Origin: Streptomyces dengpaensis | Lineage (GTDB): Bacteria; Actinomycetota; Actinomycetes; Streptomycetales; Streptomycetaceae | DNA: 64,000 nt | Assembly: GCF_002946835.1 (NCBI RefSeq) | Contig: NZ_CP026652.1 | Span: forward strand, 5,642,001 to 5,706,000 | Direction: 5' to 3' | Shown: positions 1 through 9,032 of the stretch, one piece after another | How the letters are laid out: each line of letters starts with the position of its first letter | Numbering within the stretch: the first letter of the stretch is position 1 | Program-made: the position numbers and the translations under genes | Notes under the pieces: model-generated | Told to the model about the DNA's origin: nothing | Database searches by the model: none | The model's input: only the letters and a program-made list of their open reading frames with translations

Positions 1-794
1 GCCGCGCCGTCGCTCCAACTGCACACGATGGGCGCGGCGGTGGTCGGCCTGCGGACACCGGTCTCCGAAATGGCCACGCCGGCGAGCGCGTTGAAGAGCG
101 TCGACTTGCCACTCCCCGTGGCCCCGGCGATGGCGACGACGGTGTGCTGCCCGGAGTGCTTGCGGCGCGCCGCCGCCTCGTCGAGGACCCGGCCCGCCTC
201 GGCGAGCGTCCCGCTGTCGAGCCGCGTGCGCGACAGGCCCACCAGCTCGCCGAGGGCGTCCAGCCGTGAGCGCAGCGGTCCGTCGTACGCGAGGGGGGCT
301 GGCGGGGTGTGCACGGCGGGCTTGGTCTCCACGACCGGCGCCGCCTCCTGCCCGGTGGCCGTCACTGTCACGCGCCGTGCGATGAGTCCGTCGTCCCAGA
401 CGGGGTCGCCGTCCGCGGGCGCGGACGTGTCGTCGTTGCCCTTCATGTCCTTCGCGCGCGTGTGACCGTCCATGTCCTTCACACGGTCCTTCACGCGCGC
501 GTGCCCGTCGCTGGAGGCGGCGCGGTCGGCGAGCCCCCCTTCGGAGGCGCTGCTGTCCCCGGTGCCCTCCTGGGGCGGGTCCTCGGACATCGCCTCCCCG
601 GAGAGGCCGTTTTCGAAAGTGCCCTCTTCGAAGGAGGCGTTTTCGGAAGCGGCGTCCTGGGGGAGGCCGTCTTCGCGCCGGTCCTCCCCGCGCCGGTCCT
701 CCCCGCGCCGGTCCTCCCTGCTCCGGTCCTCCCCGGGCCGTTCCGGACGGTCGGCGTGATCCGTGTGGTCAGCGACGGCAGTCACGGCGGTCAC
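1..794 (-). CDS. Dynamin-like/YfjP-type GTPase, C-terminus cut by window edge
   Basis: Only the first 264 or so residues are in the window. The GTG start at 794 overlaps the stop of the upstream GTPase gene as GTGA and is preceded by GGAGAGG, so the two genes are translationally coupled. The first 130 residues are low-complexity and highly charged (repeated [14 protein letters not shown] and EGTFEN-like stretches), probably disordered. A P-loop GATGSGKST near residue 221 is followed by LFNALAG and by a threonine-containing RRPTT that fits the G2 region, as in the partner gene. The pairing of two large GTPases is typical of bacterial dynamin-like or membrane-associated GTPase pairs in Streptomyces. 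The exact cellular role is not established from the sequence. Confidence 0.8.
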   Translation of the reverse strand, partial: MTAVTAVADHTDHADRPERPGEDRSREDRRGEDRRGEDRREDGLPQDAASENASFEEGTFENGLSGEAMSEDPPQEGTGDSSASEGGLADRAASSDGHARVKDRVKDMDGHTRAKDMKGNDDTSAPADGDPVWDDGLIARRVTVTATGQEAAPVVETKPAVHTPPAPLAYDGPLRSRLDALGELVGLSRTRLDSGTLAEAGRVLDEAAARRKHSGQHTVVAIAGATGSGKSTLFNALAGVAISETGVRRPTTAAPIVCSWSDGA

Positions 795-2398
795 CTCTCC
801 TTCTGCAGTACGGACAGCGCGGCGATGAGTTCGGCCTGGGGTTCTGGGTGGACGTCCAGCGCGTCGAGGGGCGCGAGACGGCGTTCGCGTTCGGTGTGCA
901 GGGCCCTGTCGAGGTACTCCGTGAGCAGCCGTCCGCCCCGGTCGCGCAACCGCAGCGCGCCGTGCGCCCCGATCCGCCCCGCGAGCCCCTCGCCCGCGGT
1001 GCGTGCCCTGCGTCCGCCCAGGAGCGCCGTGGCGACCAACGCGGCGACGACTTCGGGGTCCGGCGCGAAGTTCTTGTCCATGCCGCGCACTTCGTCCTCC
1101 GCGTACTCCTCCAGGACGCGCCGCCAGCGTCGTACGGCCATGCCGATCCGGTGCTCGGCGCTCTCCAGCGTCGGATCACCGTCCGTCAGCCCCGCAGCGC
1201 TCGCGCCCGGTTCGCGCCGCCACGCATCGTCCACGCGCTCGTCGGCCGCCGTGACGGAGCACAGCAGCAGGGCGCTCAGGCTCTCGGCGAGCGAGTCCAG
1301 CAGTTCGCTCGCGCTGCAGTCGAGGGGATAGGCGCGCCAGCGCTTGAGCGCGTCCCCGGAGAGCACGGCCCCGGCCTGCAGACGTCCCTTCACGCGCGCG
1401 TACTCGCTGTCGTACGCCCCGTCGACGGCCGCGTTGAGGCGCAGCGCGGCGGCGTGCTGCGCGGCGGCCGCGCTGGCCAGCTCGGGCATCCGCGCCTTCA
1501 GCGAGTCGAGGACTCCGCAGGCCGTACGGGCCATCGCCGCATGTCGGGCTGCCGGGTCCTGCGCCTGGTGCGTGAGCCACGTACGCAACGGCGCGACGGC
1601 GGTGGCGGGCAGCAGGCCGCCACCCCACGCGGACTCGGGCAGCTCGGGCACGGTAAAGCGGGGCAGCTCGCCGAGTCCGGCCTTGGTGAGCAGGGCGCCG
1701 TACTGCCGCGAGACCTCGGAGACCACCTGGTGGGGCACCCGGTCGAGCACGGTGACCAGGGTCGCCTTGTGCTCCTTGGCCGTACGCAGCAGATGCCACG
1801 GCACGGCGTCGGCGTACCGCGCGGCCGTGGTGACCATGACCCAGATGTCGGCCGCGCTGATCAGTTCGGCGGCGAGTACGCGGTTGCCGGCGACCAGGGA
1901 GTCGATGTCCGGCGCGTCGAGGAGGGCGAGGCCGCGGGTGAGCGTGTCGGCGGTCTCGATGCGCAGCACCCGTTCCTCGCGTTCGCTGAGCGAGGCCAGG
2001 TCGTCGCCGGGCTCCTGATGGGGCACCCACACGCGCGTGAGGTCGGGCAGCACCCGCATCCCGCTGAACCAGTGATGGTCCTCCGGGTGGCACACCAGTA
2101 CCGGTGTGCGGGTCGTCGGCCGCAGCACCCCCGCCTCGCTGACCCGGCGCCCCACAAGGGAGTTGACGAGGGTCGACTTGCCCGCGCCCGTGGAGCCCCC
2201 GATGACGGCGAGAAGCGGTGCTTCGGGGTGTCTCAACCGGGGCACCAAATAGTCGTCGAGCTGTGCGAGCAGTTCGTCGCGGTTGGCACGCGCGCGTGGG
2301 GCCCCCGCCAGGGGCAGCGGGAAGCGTGCGGCGGCGACACGGTCGCGCAGGGCGGAAAGTGCGTCGAGCAGCTGAGGCCGTACGTCCAAGGTCACCAC
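791..2398 (-). CDS. Dynamin-like GTPase domain protein
   Basis: About 535 residues. It has a P-loop [10 protein letters not shown] near residues 67-76, then [25 protein letters not shown] (G2 threonines) and a G3-like LLDAPDIDS. The C-terminal half is alanine-rich and helical, as in dynamin-like ATPase/GTPase families that act at membranes. The start is uncertain. I chose the GTG at 2398, giving VVTLDVRPQ, because this is where the conserved-looking sequence begins; an ATG at 2437 is in frame but has no visible ribosome-binding site. Its stop overlaps the GTG of the next GTPase, so the two are probably co-transcribed and may act as a heteromeric pair. That last point is inference from gene order. 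Confidence 0.8.
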   Translation of the reverse strand: MVTLDVRPQLLDALSALRDRVAAARFPLPLAGAPRARANRDELLAQLDDYLVPRLRHPEAPLLAVIGGSTGAGKSTLVNSLVGRRVSEAGVLRPTTRTPVLVCHPEDHHWFSGMRVLPDLTRVWVPHQEPGDDLASLSEREERVLRIETADTLTRGLALLDAPDIDSLVAGNRVLAAELISAADIWVMVTTAARYADAVPWHLLRTAKEHKATLVTVLDRVPHQVVSEVSRQYGALLTKAGLGELPRFTVPELPESAWGGGLLPATAVAPLRTWLTHQAQDPAARHAAMARTACGVLDSLKARMPELASAAAAQHAAALRLNAAVDGAYDSEYARVKGRLQAGAVLSGDALKRWRAYPLDCSASELLDSLAESLSALLLCSVTAADERVDDAWRREPGASAAGLTDGDPTLESAEHRIGMAVRRWRRVLEEYAEDEVRGMDKNFAPDPEVVAALVATALLGGRRARTAGEGLAGRIGAHGALRLRDRGGRLLTEYLDRALHTERERRLAPLDALDVHPEPQAELIAALSVLQKER

Positions 2399-2719
2399 AT
2401 GCGAAGAATGCCCAATTTTGGAGGCTTTCTGAAGCATATGGCTGTGTCTGCGCGCCGACAGGACACATGGGGCGGAAGGTGCGTCTGGGGCGCAGGCGCA
2501 GTCCAGGCATAACGAGTGCACAACACCAGGTGTGTGAGACGCCGAAAGCGGTGCACGATTCGTACCCGCCTGCGATTATCGGGACCGCTTCACTGAACCT
2601 CCACATCGAGCCACGGAGGCGAAGCGTGAGGGACAGGGACGCGGGAGCTCTATCCTTGTCCCCGGCAAGGTCACGGATCAGCCCACACCCGGGCACCAGG
2701 ACACAGGCCACCACACCCG

Positions 2720-2792
2720 GCCCCCGTAGCTCAGTGGATAGAGCAGGCGCCTTCTAAGCGCTTGGCCGCAGGTTCGAGTCCTGCCGGGGGCG
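2720..2792 (+). tRNA. tRNA-Arg (anticodon TCT)
   Basis: A full cloverleaf can be drawn. The acceptor stem is GCCCCCG/CGGGGGC, the D stem GCTC/GAGC, the anticodon stem GGCGC/GCGCT with loop CTTCTAA, and the T arm GCAGG-TTCGAGT-CCTGC. The anticodon TCT at 2753-2755 reads AGA. The discriminator G at 2792 is followed by an encoded CCA (2793-2795). A degenerate recombinase gene begins directly downstream, which fits use of this tRNA as an integration site in the past. Confidence 0.97.
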
Positions 2793-2795
2793 CCA

Positions 2796-3062
2796 ACAGC
2801 ATCTGTACGTGCTGTGGCCCTCGGGGCCTTTGACCTCGACGTGGCGGGCATGGAATCTTGCCAGTAGGTTGGTGAGCTGAATGACCTCGAACAACCGCGG
2901 AAGATGCTGCTGAGGCGCATGGGCGAGGTTGAGCGCCAGGTAGGGCAGTCCGTCCAGCAGATCTGCGTCCTCTTGGGTCGGCCGGACGGGTTCGGCGGCA
3001 TAGGCTGCGTCCAGTTCCGCGAGAGTCGCATGCGGCGTCGTCGCCCCCAGTCGTAACCGGCT
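2796..3062 (-). pseudogene. Recombinase C-terminal remnant next to tRNA-Arg
   Basis: One minus-strand frame reads as the tail of a large serine recombinase or resolvase-type protein: ATLAELDAAYAAEP, then DADLLDGLPYLALNLAHAP and LPRLFEVIQLT. It then becomes nonsense (SNLRPSA is simply the tRNA read in reverse). No intact catalytic domain is present. The fragment abuts the tRNA-Arg 3' end, where an integrative element would carry its integrase. The family assignment rests on remembered resemblance of the LLDxLPYL...RLFE segment and is moderate at best. Confidence 0.5.
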
Positions 3063-3099
3063 CGGCGATCTTGTGGCCGCGACGGGGCACGAGCCCTGC

Positions 3100-3480
3100 C
3101 GTCGGACCTCCTCCTGCCGGTCGAGGCCCGCGTGCTCGCGCCGGCTGTTCCGCCTGCTCGGCCTGTTCCCCGCACCGGAGCTCGCCGCCGTAGTCGCGGC
3201 AGCCCTCCTGGACGCATCGCTGCACCAAGCCCGATGCTCAGGGCCCCTGGCCGCTACCCGCCTGATCGAACCCGAGACGGCGGGCGGCCGATACCGCTTC
3301 CACGATCTCCTTCGTGAGTACGCGCAGGAGCGTGCGCAGGTGGCGGAAACGGCAGCGGGTCGTGGCGCCGCGTTGAAACGCGTCCTGACCTGGTACCTGC
3401 GTCCTGACGTGGTACCTGAACGCCGCTCGCGCCGCCGCGGGAACCTGGCTCTTACCGGAGCTGCCCGGCGATCTCGATCC
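3100..3480 (+). pseudogene. NB-ARC/AfsR-type regulator fragment
   Basis: The plus strand encodes a scrap very like the winged-helix segment after the NB-ARC domain of AfsR/SARP regulators: RRLFRLLGLFPAPEL, AALLDASLHQA, LIEPETAGGRYRFHDLLREYAQERA. The upstream part (LLPVEAR) lies in another frame, so there is a frameshift near 3135. The reading frame degenerates after about 3470, with a near-duplicate of CCTGACCTGGTACCTGCG at the boundary. No P-loop or DNA-binding domain remains. It runs opposite to the SARP pseudogene at 4072-6143 and differs from it in sequence, so it comes from a separate paralogue. Confidence 0.7.
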
Positions 3481-3507
3481 CGGCGATCAGCCCGACGTTC
3501 CGTCCGC

Positions 3508-3540
3508 TGCCCGGAATGACAACGGCTACCAAATAAACCC
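3508..3540 (+). repeat. 33-bp direct repeat, left copy
   Basis: These 33 bases, starting TGCCCGGAATGAC and ending AAATAAACCC, are identical to 8416-8448. Here the repeat sits exactly at the junction between the NB-ARC fragment and the IS3 transposase fragment and lacks the hairpin that follows the right copy. The two copies bracket 4.9 kb that includes the SARP pseudogene and the tgmAB pair. This fits an old recombination or attachment boundary. Confidence 0.85.
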
Positions 3541-3745
3541 AGCCAGCCCTCAGCGGTGGGGATGCAGGTGATGTTGCCGACTACACGCAGGCCCGGGGCG
3601 GGAGCGGTGAAGTCACGCCCGATCAGGTCCGGTGCCGGCGCGGCCTTGCTGTCGGCGCGGGTGAGGCTGCGACGCCCGGTGCGGCGGCTGTGACCGGCGA
3701 TGCCGTGTTCGCGCAGCCTGACCCCGGAATTGCGCAGCAGAGTCT
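3541..3745 (-). pseudogene. IS3-family transposase OrfB fragment
   Basis: Read on the minus strand, this gives the segment before the DDE catalytic core of IS3-type OrfB proteins: LLRNSGVRLREHGIAGHSRRT, SLTRADSKAAPAPDLIGRDFTAPAPGLRVVGNITCIPTAEGW. The frame breaks where the 33-bp repeat begins. All downstream catalytic sequence (the rest of the DDE domain) and the upstream OrfA are missing. The other end runs straight into the DUF7144-like scrap at 3742, so both boundaries look like recombination joints. Confidence 0.75.
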
Positions 3746-3960
3746 GGGGCTGGGTGTGGATCTTTGTCGGCATCGCACAGATCCTGGCCGCTCTGGGCGT
3801 CTTCATGGGGTCGAGAGCGGCGCGGATCACCGGCATCGTGCTCGCCGCCGCCTGTATGGTCGGCCAGCTGATCTTCCTCTCCACGTTCCCTCTCTGGTCC
3901 CTGGCCACGATGGCCCTGTCCGTGCTCGTCATCTACGGGCTGGTCTTCGTGCCTCGCCAC
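3742..3960 (+). pseudogene. DUF7144-type membrane protein fragment
   Basis: The plus strand encodes three hydrophobic segments: WGWVWIFVGIAQILAALGVFMG, ARITGIVLAAACMVGQLIFLSTFPLW, and LATMALSVLVIYGLVF. Together they match the C-terminal two thirds of small four-helix actinobacterial membrane proteins (DUF7144-like; GVFMGSRAARITGIVLA is characteristic). The N-terminus has been replaced by IS3 sequence and the C-terminus drifts into unrelated sequence after VIYGLVF. It is a relic unless the fused frame starting at 3700 is translated, which I doubt. Confidence 0.6.
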
Positions 3961-4071
3961 CTTCCGGGCGAGCGGCTCTGCACCTGTCGCCGGAGCAGCT
4001 TCCGGGTGGGGCGAGCACCTGTGTGATGGCCCTCTACCGGGCTTCGCCTTCTCTACTCGGCTTCGCTGTCG

Positions 4072-6143
4072 CTACCGGGCTTCGCGGTCTTTGAGCCCTT
4101 CAGTCGCCCGTGCGCGGTCAGCGCGGTGCGCACGGGCGTCGTGTACGTCGAGCACGGACTGGAACTGCCGGTGCGCGTCGTGTACGCGGCCTGTCGCCAA
4201 GTAGGCGCGGCCCAAGCGGGAACGGATGTCCATCTCCAGCCAGTCGCAGCTGGGGTCGGTGAGCGGGTTCAGCAACTGGTGTTGCAGGAGGGCCTGGTGA
4301 TGGAGGGCGATGGCCGCGCCCAGGTTTCCCTCGCCCTGCTCCGCCGTGCCCAGCCGGGTCAGGCTGCGGGCGCAGAGGAAGATGTCCCCGACCTGCTCGA
4401 CCAGGTGGATCGCCTCGCGGTACAGCCTCTTGGCCTCACCGTAGTGGCCGAGGCGGAGGTGGACGTCGGCGGCGCAGCTCAAGGGCCTGCCGAGCATGCG
4501 CGGTCTGCCGTCTGTCTCGGCGTGGCTATGGGCGTCGGCAAAGCACGCCAGCGCCTCCTCGTTCTGTTACCCGAAGTAGTGCGCGAGGCCGAGGACGACG
4601 AGTGCCGTCGAGGCGAGCCAGTCGTTGCCCAGCCGCTCGGCCAGGTCAACCGACGCGGTGACATGGCGAATCGCCTGCTCACCCTCGCCCACACTCAGGT
4701 CGAGAGCCCCCAGCCCGGCGAGAGTACGGGCCCCTTCGCACGGGTCGGGGCGGCGTCGGCCGAGGTCCAGCGCCTCGGTGAAGCAGGTGCGCGCGTGCGC
4801 GTACCCGCGCTGGTATACGGCGGTGTAGCCCAGGCAGTTCCACAGTGCGAGGGCCATGCGCTGGTCGGTGGCCTCGTCCACGTGGTCGAGTGCGATCTCC
4901 AGAGCCATCTGGCACTCGTGGTAGCGGCCCTGTCGTACGAAGTAGTCGACCAGCGCCTCGGCGATCCAGCAGGCGAAGTCGGCTTCGCCGTGGGCCGCGG
5001 CGTGTCCGACGACGTCGGCGAGCTCTCCGCCGGCCGCGTCCAGCCAGGCCTCCGCATCCTTCCAGTGCGCGAACGGCGCGTCGGCGGGTCGGGGTCCGGT
5101 GGGGAAACCGCGTGGGCCCCAGTCACTGGCGATCCGGGCCGCGTCCAGGTAGAGGCGGAGTGCGGCGGTGCGTGTCGCGCCGGCTTCGGCGGGCGCGGCT
5201 TCCGCGAGCCGCCGCGCGTGCACCCGCACCAGGTCGTGCAGTCGGTAGCGGCCCGGACGCGGCTGCTGCAGCAGACTCGTGTCGACCAGGCTCTCCAGGA
5301 CCTGCTCGGTGTCGTACGACGGCCGGTCGAGCATGGTCGCCGACGTCAGCACGTCGAACTCGACCGTCGGCACCAGGCCCAGGGCGCGGAATCCGCGCTG
5401 CTGCTCGGGTGCGAGCTGGTCGTACGACAGGCTGAAGGCCGCCTCCACGCTGCGATCCCCGACGCTCAGTTCGCCGAGCCGGTGCTCATCGCCCGCCATG
5501 CGGCCCACCAGGTACTCCACCGCCCAGGTGTGGCGGTTCTGCAGCCGCGATCCGGAGATGCGCAGGGCCAGTGGCAGCCGGCGTCGGCGAAGCGGCCCAG
5601 CAGAACCAGGCACTCGAGCCGTTCCACGCGAACCGTACGCAGGCGCTCCAGCAGCCGCTGCCGTTCCACGTCGGCGAACGGTCCGGGGAGCCCGGCCAGC
5701 GGCTCGCCGTCGAACAGGGCGAGTGCTCCCGACAACCGGTCCATCGCGGTGGCCGGATCGCCGGATGCCTTCGCGCGCTGGGCGCCGTCGACCTGCTCGG
5801 CCAGGTCCGCCACATCGAGCTGGAGGCCGTCCACGACGAGGCGGTACCCGCCCCGTTCCCCGCGGATCACCGAATCCGTCGGTCCGGTGCCCGGCGCGTC
5901 GAAGGTCTGCCGCAACGTGTAGACATAACTGGGCAGTACGCTGCGGCCCGACTTCGGCGGCTGGGCCCCCCACACCCCGTCGAGCAACTGTTCGTGGCTC
6001 ACCAGAAAGCCCGGACGCAGCGCCAGCGCGGCGAGTACGGCCTGCCGTCTGACAGGTCCCAGATCCAGCGGTGTGCTGTCACGCCAGGCCCGTACCGGGC
6101 CGAGCACGGCGAGCCGCAGCCGCCGACGTAATCCCGTACCCAC
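4072..6143 (-). pseudogene. AfsR/SARP-family regulator, internally deleted and broken
   Basis: The 5' part (6143 to about 5580) encodes an OmpR-like DNA-binding domain (LAVLGPVRAWRD, RRQAVLAALALRP, SYVYTLRQTF, GYRLV) and a BTAD domain ending LLGRFADAG. The next readable sequence, in a different frame, is LPLALRISGSRLQNRHTWAVEYL, the very end of an NB-ARC ATPase domain. About 250 residues including the P-loop are therefore gone, with a frameshift at the joint near 5575. A TPR-like region follows (HECQMALEIALDHVD, TCFTEALDLGRRR). An in-frame TAA at about 4567 interrupts it, and the same frame then continues to the normal end at 4072. One deletion-frameshift plus one nonsense codon make this a pseudogene of an antibiotic-type regulator. 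Confidence 0.85.
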
Positions 6144-6324
6144 CCGGAAGCCTCCGCCCCGCTCCGCGCATCATCAGAATTTCATCCGCATTGCAGCGTC
6201 TCTCGCCATAGTTTGCAAGTGCCCATCGCACCCCCGGAGTTCAACCGCGGGAAGCACCCGAGGGCACGCTGTACCGGGCGGCGGCCATTGGCGGGGGAGC
6301 GGCCGCCGCCCCCGAGGAAGGGAC

Positions 6325-6741
6325 ATGGACTTGACCGTCGTAGACGAGTCTCTCGCCGGATTGCTGGCACAACGCGGGCTCTTCCTCATGCCCGAGCGGA
6401 GCGCTGCCGCGGACGACGTGGTGTACGTCTGCGTGGACGACGGGTTTCCCGGCGGCTTCCCGGTCGGCCGCGTCATCCGGTCGGTCGGCCCTGGCATCCC
6501 GTCCGACGCGGGGACCTGGTCCGCGTACGCCCGGGTCCGCCCCGGCCACAGGGTGTCCGCCGGGCTGTTGAGCCTGGAGGAGGCCGTACGCGCCGTCATC
6601 GAGCACGCCCGCTACGGGGACGTCACGTCCGCCCTGGAACAGCTGGAGCAGGAAGCCGTCTCCGCTGTCGCCCGTCTGCGCGGCGAGGAGCCGGGTCACG
6701 TCCGCCGCGGCCCTCTCCTGCCTGCCGAGGCCCATCAGTAG
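6325..6741 (+). CDS. Hypothetical 138-residue protein
   Basis: The ATG at 6325 has a good ribosome-binding site (GAGGAAGGGAC). The product starts MDLTVVDESLAGLLAQRG and contains VVYVCVDDGFPGG, SVGPGIPSDAGTWSAYARVRPGH and a predicted helical C-terminal third (EEAVRAVIEHARYGDVTSALEQLEQEAVSAVARL). There is no signal peptide or membrane helix. I do not recognise the family. It is divergent from the broken SARP gene and convergent with the graspetide maturase gene, 51 bases before that gene's stop. Confidence 0.6.
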   Translation: MDLTVVDESLAGLLAQRGLFLMPERSAAADDVVYVCVDDGFPGGFPVGRVIRSVGPGIPSDAGTWSAYARVRPGHRVSAGLLSLEEAVRAVIEHARYGDVTSALEQLEQEAVSAVARLRGEEPGHVRRGPLLPAEAHQ

Positions 6742-6792
6742 CCACGAGGGGCCATCACGCGATGCGGGAGATCGCGAACACAATCCGCCCGC

Positions 6793-7749
6793 TCACCAGT
6801 GGCCCTCGGGAAAACGGCGATCCGTCCTGCGCTGAGACAGCCACAGGGCGAGCGCCTCCGAGATCGGCTGCCCGGTCTCCAACTCGACGAAGCCGAACTG
6901 GCCGCCCTGATTGCACTCCAGGAACCACCAGATGCCGTCCTCGTCCTCGGCGAAGTCGAAGGCGGCGTACGCCAGTCCGGCAAGGGCGACGTAATCGTGC
7001 ACCGACTTGCTGATGCGTTCGGGCACGGACACCGCCTCCCAGGCGTGCCCGGTGTCGCCGTAGCGCCCGTCGACCTGGCCGGGCTCGGCCGTCTTCCGCG
7101 CGGCGAACAGCCGGGTGCCGACACAGGTCAGCCGAATGTCGGCACGCTTGGGTATGTACCGCTGCAGCAGCACGGGACCGGCCGCGACCGCGGAGAAGTC
7201 CGCGTCGGGTCCGATCAGGGTGGTGGGCAGGGCCAGCGCGGGGTCACCGGGCGGCGGTCCCGAGGCGGACTTCACCACCACGTCCCGGTGCTCCTGCGCG
7301 AACTGCTGCGCCAGGCGCGGGGCGGTGGTGAAGACGGTCGGTGGAACGGCGAAGCCGCTGAGATGGGCGACCCTCAACTGCCATGGTTTCAGGCGGGCCT
7401 GGTCGGCGTTGCGCGGATGGTTCATCCACCGTGTGGAGGCGGAGTGGAGCATTCCGTACAGCGCCTGACGGGTTTCGGCGGTGAGCCACGGCGAGGGGTG
7501 TGCCGCGTTCGCGGCCGGCTCACCGGGCCTGCGCATCCATACGGAGCGCAGGCCCCCCATGCTGAGGACATGCCCGTTCACCGACAGATGGCCGTTGAAG
7601 TCGCCGTGGGCGTAGTCGGCGGACAACACGGCTTTGCCCGGCAGGTCAGCGGGGTCCAGCCGCATCACGGGTGCCCCCGCCTCATGAAGCTTGGCCACCA
7701 CCATGTCGGCGGTCACGTCCTCTTCGGACGTGAGGATCAGTACGGTCAT
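6793..7749 (-). CDS. tgmB: ATP-grasp RiPP maturase (TgmB-like)
   Basis: A 318-residue ATP-grasp ligase of the RimK-like peptide-maturase group (GRASP_SAV_5884 type). The N-terminal pre-ATP-grasp domain starts MTVLILTSEEDVTADMV and includes GGLRSVWMRRPG. The ATP-grasp core shows DVVVKSASG (nucleotide-binding lysine), LLQRYIPKRADIRLTCVG, and the metal-binding end DEDGIWWFLECNQGGQFGFVE. Known members use ATP to form side-chain ester or amide cross-links between Ser/Thr/Lys and Asp/Glu residues of a precursor peptide, giving graspetides. The gene starts 14 bases after the precursor gene, so they form one operon. No exporter, protease or methyltransferase gene is adjacent. Confidence 0.9.
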   Translation of the reverse strand: MTVLILTSEEDVTADMVVAKLHEAGAPVMRLDPADLPGKAVLSADYAHGDFNGHLSVNGHVLSMGGLRSVWMRRPGEPAANAAHPSPWLTAETRQALYGMLHSASTRWMNHPRNADQARLKPWQLRVAHLSGFAVPPTVFTTAPRLAQQFAQEHRDVVVKSASGPPPGDPALALPTTLIGPDADFSAVAAGPVLLQRYIPKRADIRLTCVGTRLFAARKTAEPGQVDGRYGDTGHAWEAVSVPERISKSVHDYVALAGLAYAAFDFAEDEDGIWWFLECNQGGQFGFVELETGQPISEALALWLSQRRTDRRFPEGHW

Positions 7750-7763
7750 TCGGCTACGGGGCG

Positions 7764-7955
7764 TCAGTCGTCGAAGTGTGTCTGGGAACCGGCGGTGGAC
7801 GTCGTCGTGCCGACTGCCAGAAGGAGGTCAGGGTCGCTGACGGCAGGGCGGCCATCGGGAAGCACGTTCAGTTGACGCGAAGCGTCGAAGTGGTACGGCG
7901 TTATGACGGCCGGAAGCCCTCTGGGGAACGCGTAGTTGAGGGTGAACGGTCGCAC
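7764..7955 (-). CDS. tgmA: Graspetide precursor peptide (TgmA-like)
   Basis: A 63-residue precursor. I chose the GTG at 7955 because GGAGG sits 7 bases upstream and the product then begins VRPFTLNYAFPRG, the conserved leader start of the putative ATP-grasp-modified RiPP family. The middle reads YHFDASRQLNVLPDGRPAVSDPDLLLA. The C-terminal end, GTTTSTAGSQTHFDD, carries a run of Thr/Ser nucleophiles and two terminal Asp acceptors, which I infer to be the cross-linked core. No double-glycine or other obvious cleavage site is visible. It is co-transcribed with the maturase downstream. Confidence 0.9.
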   Translation of the reverse strand: MRPFTLNYAFPRGLPAVITPYHFDASRQLNVLPDGRPAVSDPDLLLAVGTTTSTAGSQTHFDD

Positions 7956-8415
7956 TCGAAAACCTCCAGGTCGCACGTTTGCTTGCGTGCAGTCCCTCAC
8001 GCGTTCCTTGCGTAAGGAATTGATCACTGTCTGCCACATCGGGGTGAAGGCCATCACATTTCCAGCCGCGACATTCGCAACGACTGCATCAGCTACATCA
8101 CTTGCTCGCACCTTCACCACAAGTCACACATCGGATTGAGCGTCACAAGCGTCACTGTGCTACCAAGGGTGACTGCGCCCTCACGCCTGGGAGGGCTCCG
8201 TGGACCCTTTTCGCGCACAAAAACGATGGCCACGCCTTGCAAGTCGGACTGGGCGCCTTCCGGTACTGGCCCCCATGGCGCAGGGCGCCTCGGATCCGTT
8301 CGCCCCACACGGGTGATCGATCGGATGCCGATGGCCGCAGTCGCGTTGGCCGGTCGGGGTCGGCCGCGGGGTGCGGCCCCGTCGTACGTCGACCCGATAC
8401 CGGCAAGCGCCACCG
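7956..8415. other. Upstream region of tgmA, no gene seen
   Basis: I find no credible coding region here on either strand. The part next to tgmA should hold its promoter; a moderately AT-rich stretch lies at about 7990-8110. No convincing -10/-35 pair or operator can be picked by eye. Confidence 0.4.
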
Positions 8416-8448
8416 TGCCCGGAATGACAACGGCTACCAAATAAACCC
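8416..8448 (+). repeat. 33-bp direct repeat, right copy
   Basis: Identical to 3508-3540. This copy runs directly into a hairpin (8443-8470), so it looks like the more complete ancestral version. See the left copy for context. Confidence 0.85.
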
Positions 8449-8470
8449 CAGGCTACTGACCTGGGGGTTT
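8443..8470 (+). terminator. Hairpin terminator-like inverted repeat
   Basis: AAACCCCAGG (8443-8452) pairs with CCTGGGGGTTT (8460-8470) around a 7-base loop, with one extra G in the right arm. The symmetrical AAA/TTT ends mean it could end transcription in either direction. It may insulate tgmAB from the polysaccharide relic that starts downstream. Confidence 0.6.
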
Positions 8471-8789
8471 CATCGTGGAGCGGACCGGGCGGTGTCGGTC
8501 TCCGTGAAGTCCTCGACGGCCGCATCATCTTGCTGACCCCGCCTCCCGTCGACTCGAGCGACCACTTGAGGCCTTCGATCAAGACCGTGTCCTGCTCCTG
8601 CTGGATGCCGAGGTGGGGTTGCGCTTTGCGGCGCGCCGCCGTTCCGCCCGCCTCGGCAGGACTAGACTTTCCGCATGCTTTTGTTGCGATTTATCAGGAT
8701 CATTCCCCCGCACGTCGTGCGCCGGCTGCCGCACCATCTTTCTTGTGCTGGGCGCCTCGCCTGCGAAAACCTGTGACAGATTGCGTTCG

Positions 8790-9032
8790 ATGGTTGATGC
8801 TGCGTCTCCGGGCGTGGCCTCCATAGGTCCGGCTGCTTCATTTCTGGCTATTAGGTCGTTCGTCGTTAACGGCGGCGGTATTTATGTAATGGTCAACTAC
8901 GCCGTGACGACTGCGTTGCTAGTTGCCCTTCACGCGGCAGGAAGGCTCCTTGGTCATGACCGCGACCACCCCCCCGATCCGGCTCTTCTGGTGGAGGCCA
9001 ATGACGGGAACTCGCCGTCAGAAGGTCCTTGA
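8790..9032 (+). pseudogene. Relic of a Wzy-like polymerase C-terminus
   Basis: The plus strand encodes FLAIRSFVVNGGGIYVMVNYAVTTALLVALHAAGRLLG. This closely parallels the C-terminus of the intact polymerase at 12443-13822 (FILATRTFLINGGGAYVVVNYGFVLALLAIPYL). Upstream of about 8790 the similarity stops and the sequence is not recognisable. The frame runs on to overlap the start of the pyruvyltransferase gene, as polymerase and next gene would in an operon. It is therefore the truncated end of a second, related polymerase gene, oriented opposite to the intact one. Confidence 0.75.

Noticed and set aside
848..2512. 554-residue plus-strand frame opposite the dynamin-like GTPase
   Set aside because: The minus frame contains a P-loop and GTPase motifs; the plus frame has none.
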